A DNA stretch of 12,536 nucleotides from JAHDBG01 sp963922685 (GTDB taxonomy: Bacteria > Pseudomonadota > Gammaproteobacteria > Chromatiales > Chromatiaceae): NCBI GenBank assembly GCA_963922685.1, contig CAWUJM010000046.1, positions 1 to 12,536 on the forward strand. Reading direction: 5' to 3'. Shown here in pieces: positions 1 to 7,248 of this stretch. Both the position numbers and the translations under genes were made by a program. Position 1 is the stretch's first letter, and each line of letters opens with the position of its first letter. The notes beneath the pieces are model-generated. The model was not told the origin of the DNA, did no database searches, and saw nothing but the letters and a program-made list of their open reading frames with translations.

Positions 1-17
1 CCCTACAACCCTTATTT

Positions 18-2288
18 TTATTGGGGGTTTCTATCGCAGCGGGAATTGCTGAACAACTCCTGCTGCGCGTAATCGTACAGACCGGCAGCAACTGCGGCGC
101 GTGGCAGCGACAGGCCGGATTGTTCTGCGGAATGCAGCACCCCGGTCACACTGATCGCCCGCCGACTCACTTCATCCAATGCCTCTGCCAGCACGCTCAA
201 CGTGAGTTGCATCACTGGTGTCGCTTCTTCCCAGTAATGTGCAAATGCTGCATTGTCCTGCTCTGCCAGCGTCCTGCCAGCCTGTGCCATATCCTGATAC
301 GTCACATAATCTGAGCGTGGCTCACCCCGTTTGAGGGTGCCATTAAACTGCCGGATTAACCGATCGCCCAGTTGTTGCAACAGAAAGGGCTGACCTGCGG
401 TGAGCTGGAAGCCCAGCGCGAGTGCCTGTGGATCAAATGTCAGCTTTCCGGCTACCGGGCGGGTCAGCACTTCGTACGCTTCTGTCTCCGGCATATAGCT
501 GACATATTCGGTATAGCAGGTATTGAACAGGATTGACTGATAATCACTGGCCCCGGTCCGCAGTGCATAAGTGCCACAAAATAACAACAATACCGGTTGT
601 TCGGCGGCCTGCATCAGACTGCGCAAATGATGTTGCAGGTTGCCATAGCGGGCCGTGTCGGCCAGAAAGTTTGCTTCGTCCAGCATGATCAGCAGATACC
701 GTCCTGCGAGTTCGGGTTGTATGTGTTGCAGAAACTGATTGACCGCATGGCTGGTGTGTTCAGTCGGTAAGGGTACGGGTGGTGGCTGGTCCAGGCGACG
801 GCAAATCTCGCTGATCAGCTCAGAATACACATGCCAGGCATCCGCGCAGCCCTGCAGATCCAGATAGATCGGTATCAGGTGTTTCCCCAGGCCAGCATGA
901 CGTATCCTTTCCAGCACACTGCTTTTTCCCATCCGGCGCAGACCGATCAGCAATATAGCGGCCTTCTCCTGTGGCACCCGCCATAAGGTCGCCAGCCGAT
1001 CTAACAGGTCGGTACGTCCGACAAACAAATTGTCCTCCCGGGTGAGGCGGGTACCCGCCTTATAGCAGGTCTCACGAATCCTGCGATAGGGCTGTCCCTG
1101 CGCATTGATCCATACAGGCAGATTGAACGGCCATTGATAATCACGCCCGTACACATCCTGTGCCTGCAGGGTGCCATCGACAGTAGTCTGCCCGTTGGCC
1201 TGCAGCGCAACGGGTAGCGTGACTGTGCGCGTTTCGTTCAGATCCACAACACCAGACAATTGATGTTTCATTGATTGCCAGGTGAGTGCGGGGTTGGTCA
1301 GCAACCGGATGGTCAGGTGTTCTGCTGCGACCCGGCCTGGATTGTGGATCTGCAGGGTCAGGTGTGATGTACCCGGCGCGACAGAATCCATGACCAGACT
1401 GGGCGTCAGCAATAACCAGTCTCGTACAGTGTCCATCTCGCGCTGATAAATTGTGTGCCAGGATTGAATCAATTCTGTCGCGATGCCGTGCCAGAATGCT
1501 GATTCGGGCATTGGCAGATCAGACAAAGAGGCCTGATATTGTTGTATCCTGGTGCGTCTGAGCTCAGTACTGCCGGAAACCGGGTAATCGACTAATTGAC
1601 GGCAATGTGCCTGTAACATTGTCAACAGGTCAAAACCGGTCTGCAGCCAGACAGGTGGTGTCTCCAGAGATGACTGCCAGCTTGGTACGGCATGGCTGAG
1701 TGCCTGAAAGTCATTTGCTTCTGCTAATACCCGCAAGCCCTGTAAAAAATCGTGATACGCTGTTTTGCCTGCAATATCACCAGCCTGATCTAACAAATCA
1801 AATGCGGACTGAATCCGGTGGGCTAAGGTACCAGACTGCATGGTTTGTAGCCTTTTCAGGGCTAATTGATGCTTTCGGTTCAATAAATAGACATATAATT
1901 CGATATGGCTGCCATCAACCTTTTTGTTTTTTTCTGGATATAAGACTAAAATGGCCTGTGTCGGTTTGCCTGCCTGACAGAAAGAAAATAAGGTATCCAG
2001 ATTGGTTAATTGTGTGGTGAGGCTGGTATAGCAGAGGCCTTGTCTGGATGTTAACAAATGCCGCATCGTTTTTGTGGCAGCCTGTCCCTGAAGGCTTTGT
2101 GTCTGTAGCTTTTGCATGGCAGACCAGGCCAGACTGAAGTCATTGTCTGCTAAGCGGACTAAATATTTTTTCAGCCTGGGTAATGGCAATGGAAAACTTT
2201 GGTATAAAAAAGGGATGCTGCGCGAAAAATTTTTTGTATGGCATCTGATATTTTCCGGATCAAACTGTAGAAAAAAAATAAGGCGCAT
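18..2288 (-). CDS. P-loop ATPase part of a frame-split membrane ATPase
   Basis: This open segment encodes the cytoplasmic part of a larger protein. Residues about 40-290 look helical with no family I recognise. Residues about 292-395 look like a beta-sandwich of CARDB or Ig type (HNPG near 315). An ATPase domain of AAA/STAND type follows: FVGR at 422-425, Walker A GLRRMGKSS at 449-457, and Walker B ending in D537-E538. Near 630 is a TAGQPFLLQQLG stretch typical of the bacterial ATPase_2/AAA_16-like families, then a probable winged-helix tail. The ATG at 2288 has no Shine-Dalgarno sequence and lies inside an overlapping membrane-coding frame, so it is probably not a true start. The first 35 or so residues look like out-of-frame reading of that membrane protein, and the real upstream sequence is the 2171-2830 frame. 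Substrate and function are unknown. A signalling or defence ATPase is an inference only. Confidence 0.75.
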   Translation of the reverse strand: MRLIFFLQFDPENIRCHTKNFSRSIPFLYQSFPLPLPRLKKYLVRLADNDFSLAWSAMQKLQTQSLQGQAATKTMRHLLTSRQGLCYTSLTTQLTNLDTLFSFCQAGKPTQAILVLYPEKNKKVDGSHIELYVYLLNRKHQLALKRLQTMQSGTLAHRIQSAFDLLDQAGDIAGKTAYHDFLQGLRVLAEANDFQALSHAVPSWQSSLETPPVWLQTGFDLLTMLQAHCRQLVDYPVSGSTELRRTRIQQYQASLSDLPMPESAFWHGIATELIQSWHTIYQREMDTVRDWLLLTPSLVMDSVAPGTSHLTLQIHNPGRVAAEHLTIRLLTNPALTWQSMKHQLSGVVDLNETRTVTLPVALQANGQTTVDGTLQAQDVYGRDYQWPFNLPVWINAQGQPYRRIRETCYKAGTRLTREDNLFVGRTDLLDRLATLWRVPQEKAAILLIGLRRMGKSSVLERIRHAGLGKHLIPIYLDLQGCADAWHVYSELISEICRRLDQPPPVPLPTEHTSHAVNQFLQHIQPELAGRYLLIMLDEANFLADTARYGNLQHHLRSLMQAAEQPVLLLFCGTYALRTGASDYQSILFNTCYTEYVSYMPETEAYEVLTRPVAGKLTFDPQALALGFQLTAGQPFLLQQLGDRLIRQFNGTLKRGEPRSDYVTYQDMAQAGRTLAEQDNAAFAHYWEEATPVMQLTLSVLAEALDEVSRRAISVTGVLHSAEQSGLSLPRAAVAAGLYDYAQQELFSNSRCDRNPQ
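2271..2278 (-). other. T8 run, candidate second frame break (coding strand)
   Basis: On the mRNA this reads UUA UUU UUU UUC UAC in the membrane frame and includes U UUU UUC, which fits the X XXY YYZ form of a -1 slippery heptamer. A -1 slip, or one extra U, joins the membrane frame to the ATPase frame. The join could lie anywhere between about 2174 and 2345, because both frames are open there. This is the longest homopolymer in that interval. Confidence 0.45.
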
Positions 2289-2781
2289 ACAGGGTAAGTG
2301 AGCAAACCGGAAAATAAGAAAAAAGCCAAAGTAGCTAATGATACATCAAATAATGTGGCATTTCCCCATGCAAGTAGCAAAAAATATATATTAGCTGGAA
2401 GTAAAAAATAAAAAATTTTTTGCTTAATAAAATTGTGTGCTATTTTATCTGAAAAGATGCTGAAATTGAGCAAGCATATATAAGTGCTTACATTGAATGC
2501 AATAGTGTAAACTATCCATAATATATTTTCATTAGGAATTGTGCTAAAAGTAATGGCGTAAGTGGAAGTGGAAAATAGAATGACAAAAATAACAAAAGTA
2601 AAAACATTAAGAAAACCAGCCGAAAATATAGTGGGCAAGTAGCTGGTATTAGTGTAGTAAGCTAGGGTGATGAAGTTGGAAGAAAATATCCCGATAGTAA
2701 AAATAAAAACAAAAATAGAATTAGCAGTAGAGCGAGCAAGAATACTGATGGAAGTGCCAAAATCAGCAACAGCATATACAA

Positions 2782-3093
2782 CTAGAAAAGTAATCGTAAT
2801 AGCACTAGAAAAAAAAAGGAAAAAAACAGGCTAAACTCATGCCCTGTTATGCTTGCAAGAAGAAATATTATTGTTAGATTGATCACCAGAAACCAGAAAT
2901 TTTGCGTAGTAATATCACCCAGCCACCACACAGCAGCACTCATGAAAATTCCCCATAATGCACCACCTAATACGGCACTGCATGATTCAGCCCACTGATT
3001 CTGCTTAGCACGTTGTTGAATCGTATAGGGTTGCAATATGAAGGCCAGTGGCCACCACCAACCATTTCTGACGATCTGTATCAGGCGTGTCAT
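2782..3093 (-). CDS. N-terminal membrane segment of the frame-split membrane ATPase
   Basis: This is the start of the second gene in the leftward ATPase pair. I chose the ATG at 3093 (MTRLIQIVRNGWWWPL) because it lies 7 nt after the stop of the upstream ATPase gene. An upstream in-frame ATG at 3147 would overlap that gene by 47 nt. The segment holds two or three hydrophobic helices (VLGGALWGIFMSAAVWW, FWFLVINLTIIFLL, FSLFFSFFFLVLL). It then hits a TAG at 2782-2784, eleven codons after a run of nine T. A -1 shift at that run opens a long further membrane-coding frame, so the 103-residue product predicted here is probably truncated. Spacing suggests translational coupling to the upstream gene. 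No clear ribosome binding site is visible. Confidence 0.6.
   Translation of the reverse strand: MTRLIQIVRNGWWWPLAFILQPYTIQQRAKQNQWAESCSAVLGGALWGIFMSAAVWWLGDITTQNFWFLVINLTIIFLLASITGHEFSLFFSFFFLVLLRLLF
2809..2817 (-). other. T9 run at first frame break (coding strand)
   Basis: Nine A on the + strand read as U9 in the mRNA, in the context UCC UUU UUU UUU CUA of the first membrane frame. A -1 slip here (U UUU UUU), or one extra U, enters the open frame covering 2171-2830. A second run of seven T lies at 2820-2826, so the exact join could be either. The upstream limit is a stop in the receiving frame at 2831-2833. Confidence 0.55.
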
Positions 3094-3100
3094 GATAAAT

Positions 3101-4288
3101 TTAATCGGTGTGGTTATTGTTTCGCCAGAGTGTACGCAGCCGTGCAAGACGCACTATGATACGTTCTAATAAATTCATCCATGTTTCAACTCTCTGCAGA
3201 CGTTGCAGAGCAGATTGAGGCTGCTTGCCTGCTGGTACGACAGTCTGTTGTATCCAGTCAGCAAAGCCGGGGCAGAAGGGTTTCTGATCTACCAGCAAGC
3301 CATATTGATGCAGTTCGCGCACCTGCGCATCCTGAGGTAGTGTCTGTTTTGCCAGCGCGGCGAATAATATTTTTTGTTCCTGCGGGTTACGCTGACGCCA
3401 TAAGGCACGGTATATCTGTTCACACGCCTGGTGTAACTGTGATTTATCCACGGGTTGTTGCCTCAGCTCAGCCATGCTGCTGGTGTGCAGGATCATTTGT
3501 GTTAATGCCGGGTGTCTGCCGGCAAGCTGTGCCAGCCATGTCGAAGTCTCCGGATCCAGTGTGAGTTGCGCTGTCCGGGCACAGGTGCTCAGCTGGTCGA
3601 GTGCTTCCTGTGGTAACAATCCGAGTGTGTATGGCGAGGTGAATTTCCCCCAGAGTCTGGATCCCCTGATGGCACCTGTGTGGCATAAGGTCTGCAAATG
3701 AGTCTCACTCAGGATGAAGCTGTTAAAACGATAGGCTGCTTCATCTAACATGCTATGCAGATTGTCAAAGAATATCTTATCGAATTGAGGGTTGTTGGCT
3801 AATACATCAAACGCATCAATGATCAGAATAAATCGATAATGTTGTGCGAGCTGACGGATATAGGTCGTAAAGGCGGTAAAATCGGATCGTTGTGTCGGGC
3901 AGGGTTGGTTCAGGCCGATTGCTAATACCTGGATGATCCGCTCAAAGAACAGTTGTTGTGAGATCTGGTCTAATCCACGTGCGTCACACCGGATACAGAC
4001 CGTGTTACTGTCCTGAGCCAGTCGTAAAATCAGCTGGTTCAGTAATGAACTTTTGCCGCTGTACGGGTCGCCCACCAGACTGACGTTTTGCGGCGATTTC
4101 GGGTCGGTCAGGAGGCAACCGATCTGATCAATCAATTCTTCACGTCCGACGAATACCGGGGAGTTGGCTGCCAATGCCTGTCCGGACTGGTACGGATTGG
4201 CACCCGGTTGTATCTGGTGCTGGCGTACGGCAAAGTCCAGCCAGCCCGGCTGGTCCGGGTCGCCGGTTTGAATATGAAATTCGGACAT
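3101..4288 (-). CDS. Soluble P-loop ATPase (ATPase_2/AAA_16-like)
   Basis: This 395-residue ATPase is the first gene of the leftward pair. A short leader containing NPYQSG (31-36) and FVGRE (46-50) precedes Walker A GDPYSGKSS (73-81, Lys79) and a Walker B strand FILIID (153-158) with a further Asp161. The C-terminal part looks like a winged helix (GLLVDQKPFCPGFADWIQQ), followed by a basic tail. The layout, a NPYxxG/FVGR lead-in just before the P-loop, is repeated in the downstream membrane ATPase, so the two are probably distant paralogues. The ATG at 4288 has AGGA about 9 nt upstream. No transmembrane segment and no catalytic effector domain are seen. The genes likely act together, perhaps as an ATP-dependent sensor or scaffold at the membrane. 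That role is inferred from context only. Confidence 0.85.
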   Translation of the reverse strand: MSEFHIQTGDPDQPGWLDFAVRQHQIQPGANPYQSGQALAANSPVFVGREELIDQIGCLLTDPKSPQNVSLVGDPYSGKSSLLNQLILRLAQDSNTVCIRCDARGLDQISQQLFFERIIQVLAIGLNQPCPTQRSDFTAFTTYIRQLAQHYRFILIIDAFDVLANNPQFDKIFFDNLHSMLDEAAYRFNSFILSETHLQTLCHTGAIRGSRLWGKFTSPYTLGLLPQEALDQLSTCARTAQLTLDPETSTWLAQLAGRHPALTQMILHTSSMAELRQQPVDKSQLHQACEQIYRALWRQRNPQEQKILFAALAKQTLPQDAQVRELHQYGLLVDQKPFCPGFADWIQQTVVPAGKQPQSALQRLQRVETWMNLLERIIVRLARLRTLWRNNNHTD

Positions 4289-4304
4289 CGGTTTATCCTC
4301 ACGG

Positions 4305-4347
4305 AATGGTGCGCCTGTATGTTAGCACCATTGCCATGTGCGTCAGG
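4305..4347 (-). promoter_or_regulatory. Candidate promoter with operator-like inverted repeat for the ATPase pair
   Basis: A perfect 8-bp inverted repeat, AATGGTGC (4305-4312) and GCACCATT (4325-4332) with a 12-nt spacer, lies 17 to 44 nt upstream of the leftward ATPase start. On the minus strand a weak promoter CTGACG-N16-TAACAT (4346-4341 and 4324-4319) places its -10 inside the repeat. A repressor could therefore block it, or the repeat could form a 5' leader hairpin. The promoter matches are only 4 of 6 at each box. Confidence 0.3.
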
Positions 4348-4374
4348 GTGGGAAGTCTTCAGAACGCTGCGATG

Positions 4375-4409
4375 CGGAATCCTATCTGGCGTGGGGCCTG
4401 TGGATTCCG
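4375..4409. repeat. 8-bp inverted repeat in divergent intergenic region
   Basis: CGGAATCC (4375-4382) and GGATTCCG (4402-4409) are perfect inverted copies 19 nt apart, in the space between the divergent ATPase and nuclease genes. No T-tract follows on either strand, so a terminator is unlikely. It may be a protein-binding site or chance. Confidence 0.3.
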
Positions 4410-4470
4410 TGATGTTATGCGGTGTCATCCTGAAAGCAGCCACGCAGGTGGTTGTGTCATTGCACCGCAA

Positions 4471-4581
4471 AGCGTTCTCCGGTCCTGGCCCTCCGGGGGC
4501 GTCTGCGGCCTGGATGGCCGCAGCCGAGCCCCCATGGATGGGTTTATGGCGTACCCCGGAGGGCCAGGACCGGAGAACGCT
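4471..4581. repeat. 111-bp element with perfect 28-bp inverted arms
   Basis: Arms at 4471-4498 and 4554-4581 are perfect reverse complements (AGCGTTCTCC... and ...GGAGAACGCT). The 55-nt interior folds further: CTGCGGCC (4503-4510) pairs with GGCCGCAG (4516-4523), and CCCAT/ATGGG lies next to it. The whole could form a strong cruciform or RNA hairpin. I see no target-site duplication beside it and no open frame inside. It resembles, from memory and unverified, a family of intergenic hairpins with GGATGG and GGCGT cores found in gammaproteobacteria. It could be a MITE-like or REP-like element, and would also act as a transcription barrier between the two divergent units. Confidence 0.75.
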
Positions 4582-4606
4582 GGCACTGAGATCGCCTTGA
4601 ATCGCT

Positions 4607-5336
4607 ATGCTGTCACACGATCAGAATTTCAAAAATCTGTTCATTGATTACCCGTTGCAGGCGTTGCGCTTTTTTGCACTGTCTGAGGCCCGGCATATTG
4701 ATGAAACTGCTAAAATCACCCCAGTTCGTCAGGAACAGCTACAGGACAGACTGGGTGAACATTATCAAGAGCTGGATTGTCCGCTGCTGGTTGACTGGCC
4801 GGATCAGCGGCGCGAAGCCCTGTTATTTGTGTTGGAAGAAGAAACGGATCCGACACGCTTTTCAATTCACCGTTCGGAAATATCTGCACGAAGACAATAT
4901 TGCCGCCTGCGTTAACCTGCCGAATATGGACTATACTGGCGTCAGTCGGCTTGAGGTCTATGCGTATGCAACGCGCCAGTTGCGCAGACTGGAGCCGAAC
5001 CAGAGAAAGCTGGCAAAATATCTTGATTTTATTGACATCTATGGTGCACTGACAGAGGCAGAACGGCGTGAATACATCCAGCGTTATCCGGAGGAGGCAA
5101 CCTATATGAGTGCATTTGCTGAAAGATTCCGTCAGGAAGGGCGTCTGAAAGGACTTCAGGAGGGCCGTCAGACCGGTATCACCGAGGTGTTGTCTGATTT
5201 GTTACAGACCAGGTTTGGTACATCGGCGTTAAGTGATGACATACGTCGCCGACTGGCCCGGGCAGATATTGCAACATTACAATGCTGGTCACAACGTGTG
5301 CTGACAGCGAACAGCCTGCGTGAGGTGCTGCGCTGA
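4607..5336 (+). pseudogene. Rpn/PD-(D/E)XK nuclease-family gene with internal deletion
   Basis: Two frames together encode a truncated protein of the Rpn/YhgA-like family, annotated as recombination-promoting nucleases or PD-(D/E)XK transposases. The 5' frame starts at ATG 4607 (MLSHDQNFKNLFIDYP) and runs through VDWPDQRREALLFVLEEE to FSIHR, then fails at a stop at 4913. The 3' frame resumes at about 4880 with YLHEDNIAACVNLPNM and runs to 5336, including a FRQEGRLKGLQEGRQTG linker and a DUF4351-like tail. In intact relatives, as I recall them, some 60-80 residues separate these blocks. The join is therefore an out-of-frame internal deletion, not a single-base slip. The residues expected to form the active site (Asp of LLVDW, Glu of LEEE) remain in the 5' piece, but the fold would be incomplete. 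No good ribosome binding site precedes the ATG. Confidence 0.75.
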
Positions 5337-5404
5337 AATCAGTCAGCAGTTCAGTTTGCGACTGTTCCGGCCCGGCTTCTGTTCATGATCATCTCTGACA
5401 GGCT

Positions 5405-6808
5405 ATGAAACCCGCGCTGCAATTGCGTCCCAGCCAGCATCTGGCACTGACCCCTCAGCTACAGCAGGCGATCCGGTTGTTGCAGCTGTCCACCGTTGAG
5501 CTGCAGCAGGAAGTCCAGTCTGTGCTGGATGAGAATGTGATGCTGGAGGTGGTGGAACAGCGTGCTGATCCGGCACCGCCTGCGGCAGCACCGGAGACCT
5601 TGTCGCAGGTACCGGGTGAGGCGCAGGAAGCTGCGCCGGATCAGTCAGCACTGGCCGAGGCTCTGCCGACTGAGTCGCGTTATCCGGTGCCGACCGACGC
5701 TGAGTATGATCCTCTCATCCAATACAGCTCCGCTCCTTCTCTGCAGGCGCATCTGTACTGGCAGATGGCACTCACTTCATTTTCGCCCACCGACCAGCTG
5801 ATTGCCGACGTCCTGATTGATAGTATTGATGTGGCAGGCTATCTGCAGATTGATGTTGGTGAGGTGGTTGCGGCCTTGCCGGGACAGGTTAGTCAGGACG
5901 AGGTGGCCGCTGTGCTGCATCGGATCCAGCACTTTGATCCGCCCGGTGTAGCGGCACGTGATGTGCAGGAATGTTTGTTGTTACAGGCCCGTCAACTCAT
6001 TGCCGAGGGTGAGCTGAAGTCGCAGGTGATGACATTGCTGACCGAGCATTTTGCATTGCTGGCGGCGCGGGATGAAAAACAACTGGCCCGGGCACTGAAC
6101 CTGACGGCGGCTGCCCTGCAGCCGGTGTTGCAACAGATCCGGTCGCTGCATCCGCATCCCGGAGATCAGGTGGGTACAGCAACGACGGATTGTGTGGTGC
6201 CGGATGTGCTGGTCAGCCAGCAGCCGACCGGCTGGCGGGTAGAGCTGAATCCGGATACCGTGCCGAAGCTGGGTATCAATGCGGACTATGTTGCCCTGAT
6301 CAGGCGGGCTGATCAGCAGGCAGACAATGTCCTGCTGAAGGATCATCTGCAGACTGCGCGTAGTTTTATCCGTAATCTGCAGACGCGGCACGATACGGTG
6401 CTGCAGGTCGCGCAATGTATTGTGCAGGAACAGCAGGCCTTTCTGACGCAGGGTGTCACAGCGATGAAGGCGCTGGTATTGCAGGATGTGGCAGATCGTC
6501 TGGGTCTGCATGAATCAACCGTGTCCCGGGTTACGGCGCAGAAGTTTATGCAGACGCCACGCGGCACCTTCCCGTTTAAGTATTTTTTTTCCAGCCGGGT
6601 AAAGACCACAGATGGCGGTAGTGTCTCATCTACCGCTGTCTGTGCACGGATCCGGCAGCTGGTGCAGGCTGAATCGTCTCACAAGCCGTTGTCAGATAAT
6701 GCGCTGGCCGGGGCATTAAGGACGCAGGGCATTACGATTGCGCGGCGTACCGTGACCAAGTACCGGGAGTCTCTGCGCATTCCACCCTCTGGCGAGCGGC
6801 GCCGGTAA
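5405..6808 (+). CDS. rpoN: RNA polymerase sigma-54 factor
   Basis: Sigma-54 directs RNA polymerase to -24/-12 promoters and needs an ATP-dependent enhancer-binding protein to open DNA. The 467 residues are typical in length. Region I is glutamine- and leucine-rich (LTPQLQQAIRLLQLST) and binds the activator. An acidic, proline-rich linker covers about 50-110. The core-binding domain follows, then a helix-turn-helix at about 359-383 (DVADRLGLHESTVSRVT). The RpoN box, ARRTVTKYR at 446-454, contacts the -24 element. The ATG at 5405 gives the conserved MKPALQLR start, with only a weak ACAGG upstream. The gene follows a nuclease pseudogene, whereas in many gammaproteobacteria lptB precedes it. It is probably co-transcribed with hpf, 24 nt downstream. 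Confidence 0.97.
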   Translation: MKPALQLRPSQHLALTPQLQQAIRLLQLSTVELQQEVQSVLDENVMLEVVEQRADPAPPAAAPETLSQVPGEAQEAAPDQSALAEALPTESRYPVPTDAEYDPLIQYSSAPSLQAHLYWQMALTSFSPTDQLIADVLIDSIDVAGYLQIDVGEVVAALPGQVSQDEVAAVLHRIQHFDPPGVAARDVQECLLLQARQLIAEGELKSQVMTLLTEHFALLAARDEKQLARALNLTAAALQPVLQQIRSLHPHPGDQVGTATTDCVVPDVLVSQQPTGWRVELNPDTVPKLGINADYVALIRRADQQADNVLLKDHLQTARSFIRNLQTRHDTVLQVAQCIVQEQQAFLTQGVTAMKALVLQDVADRLGLHESTVSRVTAQKFMQTPRGTFPFKYFFSSRVKTTDGGSVSSTAVCARIRQLVQAESSHKPLSDNALAGALRTQGITIARRTVTKYRESLRIPPSGERRR

Positions 6809-6832
6809 TCTTACAGTTTTCAGGAGCTGATT

Positions 6833-7168
6833 ATGCAGATCAATGTTTCCGGACATCATGTTGAAGTGACCAAATCCATGCGGGCCTATGTTCTGGAGAG
6901 GCTTGACCGGCTGGAGCGCCATTTTGACCATGTCACACAAATACAGGTGATTCTGACCGTGGAAAAGGCCGGACAGAAGGCAGAAGCTCAGCTGCATGTG
7001 GCAGGTGCCGATGTGTATGCGGAAGCAGTGGATGAAAATATGTATACAGCGATTGATGCCCTGGCTGACAAGCTGGATCGGCAGGTGATCAGACAAAAAG
7101 AAAAGTTGCAGGATCACCGTGCGCCAGGTCATCGTGAACGTATTCCGGATGATGAGACGACGGCATGA
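6833..7168 (+). CDS. hpf: Ribosome hibernation promoting factor, short form
   Basis: This 111-residue protein of the S30AE/YfiA family binds the 30S decoding centre in stationary phase and helps form inactive 100S ribosomes. The beta-alpha-beta-beta-beta-alpha fold is readable: MQINVSGHHVEVT, helix SMRAYVLERLDRLERHF, strands to YAEAVDENMYTAIDALADKLDRQVIRQKEKL, then a disordered acidic tail. It lacks the C-terminal dimerisation domain of long HPFs. A good CAGGAG site lies before the ATG at 6833. Following rpoN directly is the usual gammaproteobacterial arrangement. ptsN, which often comes next, is absent here and a transporter follows instead. Confidence 0.95.
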   Translation: MQINVSGHHVEVTKSMRAYVLERLDRLERHFDHVTQIQVILTVEKAGQKAEAQLHVAGADVYAEAVDENMYTAIDALADKLDRQVIRQKEKLQDHRAPGHRERIPDDETTA

Positions 7169-7248
7169 TTCCGGTGCGAATAAAATAAGCCGGTGAAGCC
7201 TTTGTTAGCTACATGGTGAAGATTCGTAGCTGGTGGTTGTGACCTGCC

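Larger units (their letters stand above)
2171..2830 (-). pseudogene. Middle membrane segment of the frame-split membrane ATPase
   Basis: This frame is open from about 2830 to the TGA at 2171-2173 and has no convincing start. The only usable one is a TTG at 2638, with uninterrupted coding-like sequence upstream of it. The translation is very hydrophobic, with about six membrane helices (for example SIFVFIFTIGIF, FLNVFTFVIFVILF, ILWIVYTIAFNV, LATLAFFLFSGLL), and ends in a basic amphipathic stretch (LIRKISDAIQKIFRAAS). It continues naturally from the 2782-3093 frame and into the 18-2288 frame if a -1 shift occurs at each join. Codons are extremely AT-rich: positions 2401-2460 have 12 G or C in 60. 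It is best read as part of one protein of about 1,025 residues, not as a separate gene. Confidence 0.65.

Noticed and set aside
2171..2638. A separate small membrane protein starting at TTG 2638
   Set aside because: The same frame stays open and hydrophobic upstream to about 2830, which fits a fragment of a larger gene better than an independent one.
4581..4595. TGGCAC-N5-TCGC, close to a sigma-54 -24/-12 promoter, near rpoN
   Set aside because: The predicted start would fall on the ATG of the nuclease pseudogene, leaving no leader, and part of the box lies at the edge of the inverted arm. One mismatch in the -12 box. Probably chance.
5981..6609. Antisense open frames inside rpoN
   Set aside because: They have biased, low-complexity composition and no family match, as expected for shadows of a strongly coding strand.
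7207..7231. AGCTAC/GTAGCT inverted repeat between hpf and the transporter
   Set aside because: A six-base stem with a 13-nt loop and no T-tract is too weak to call a terminator or riboswitch.
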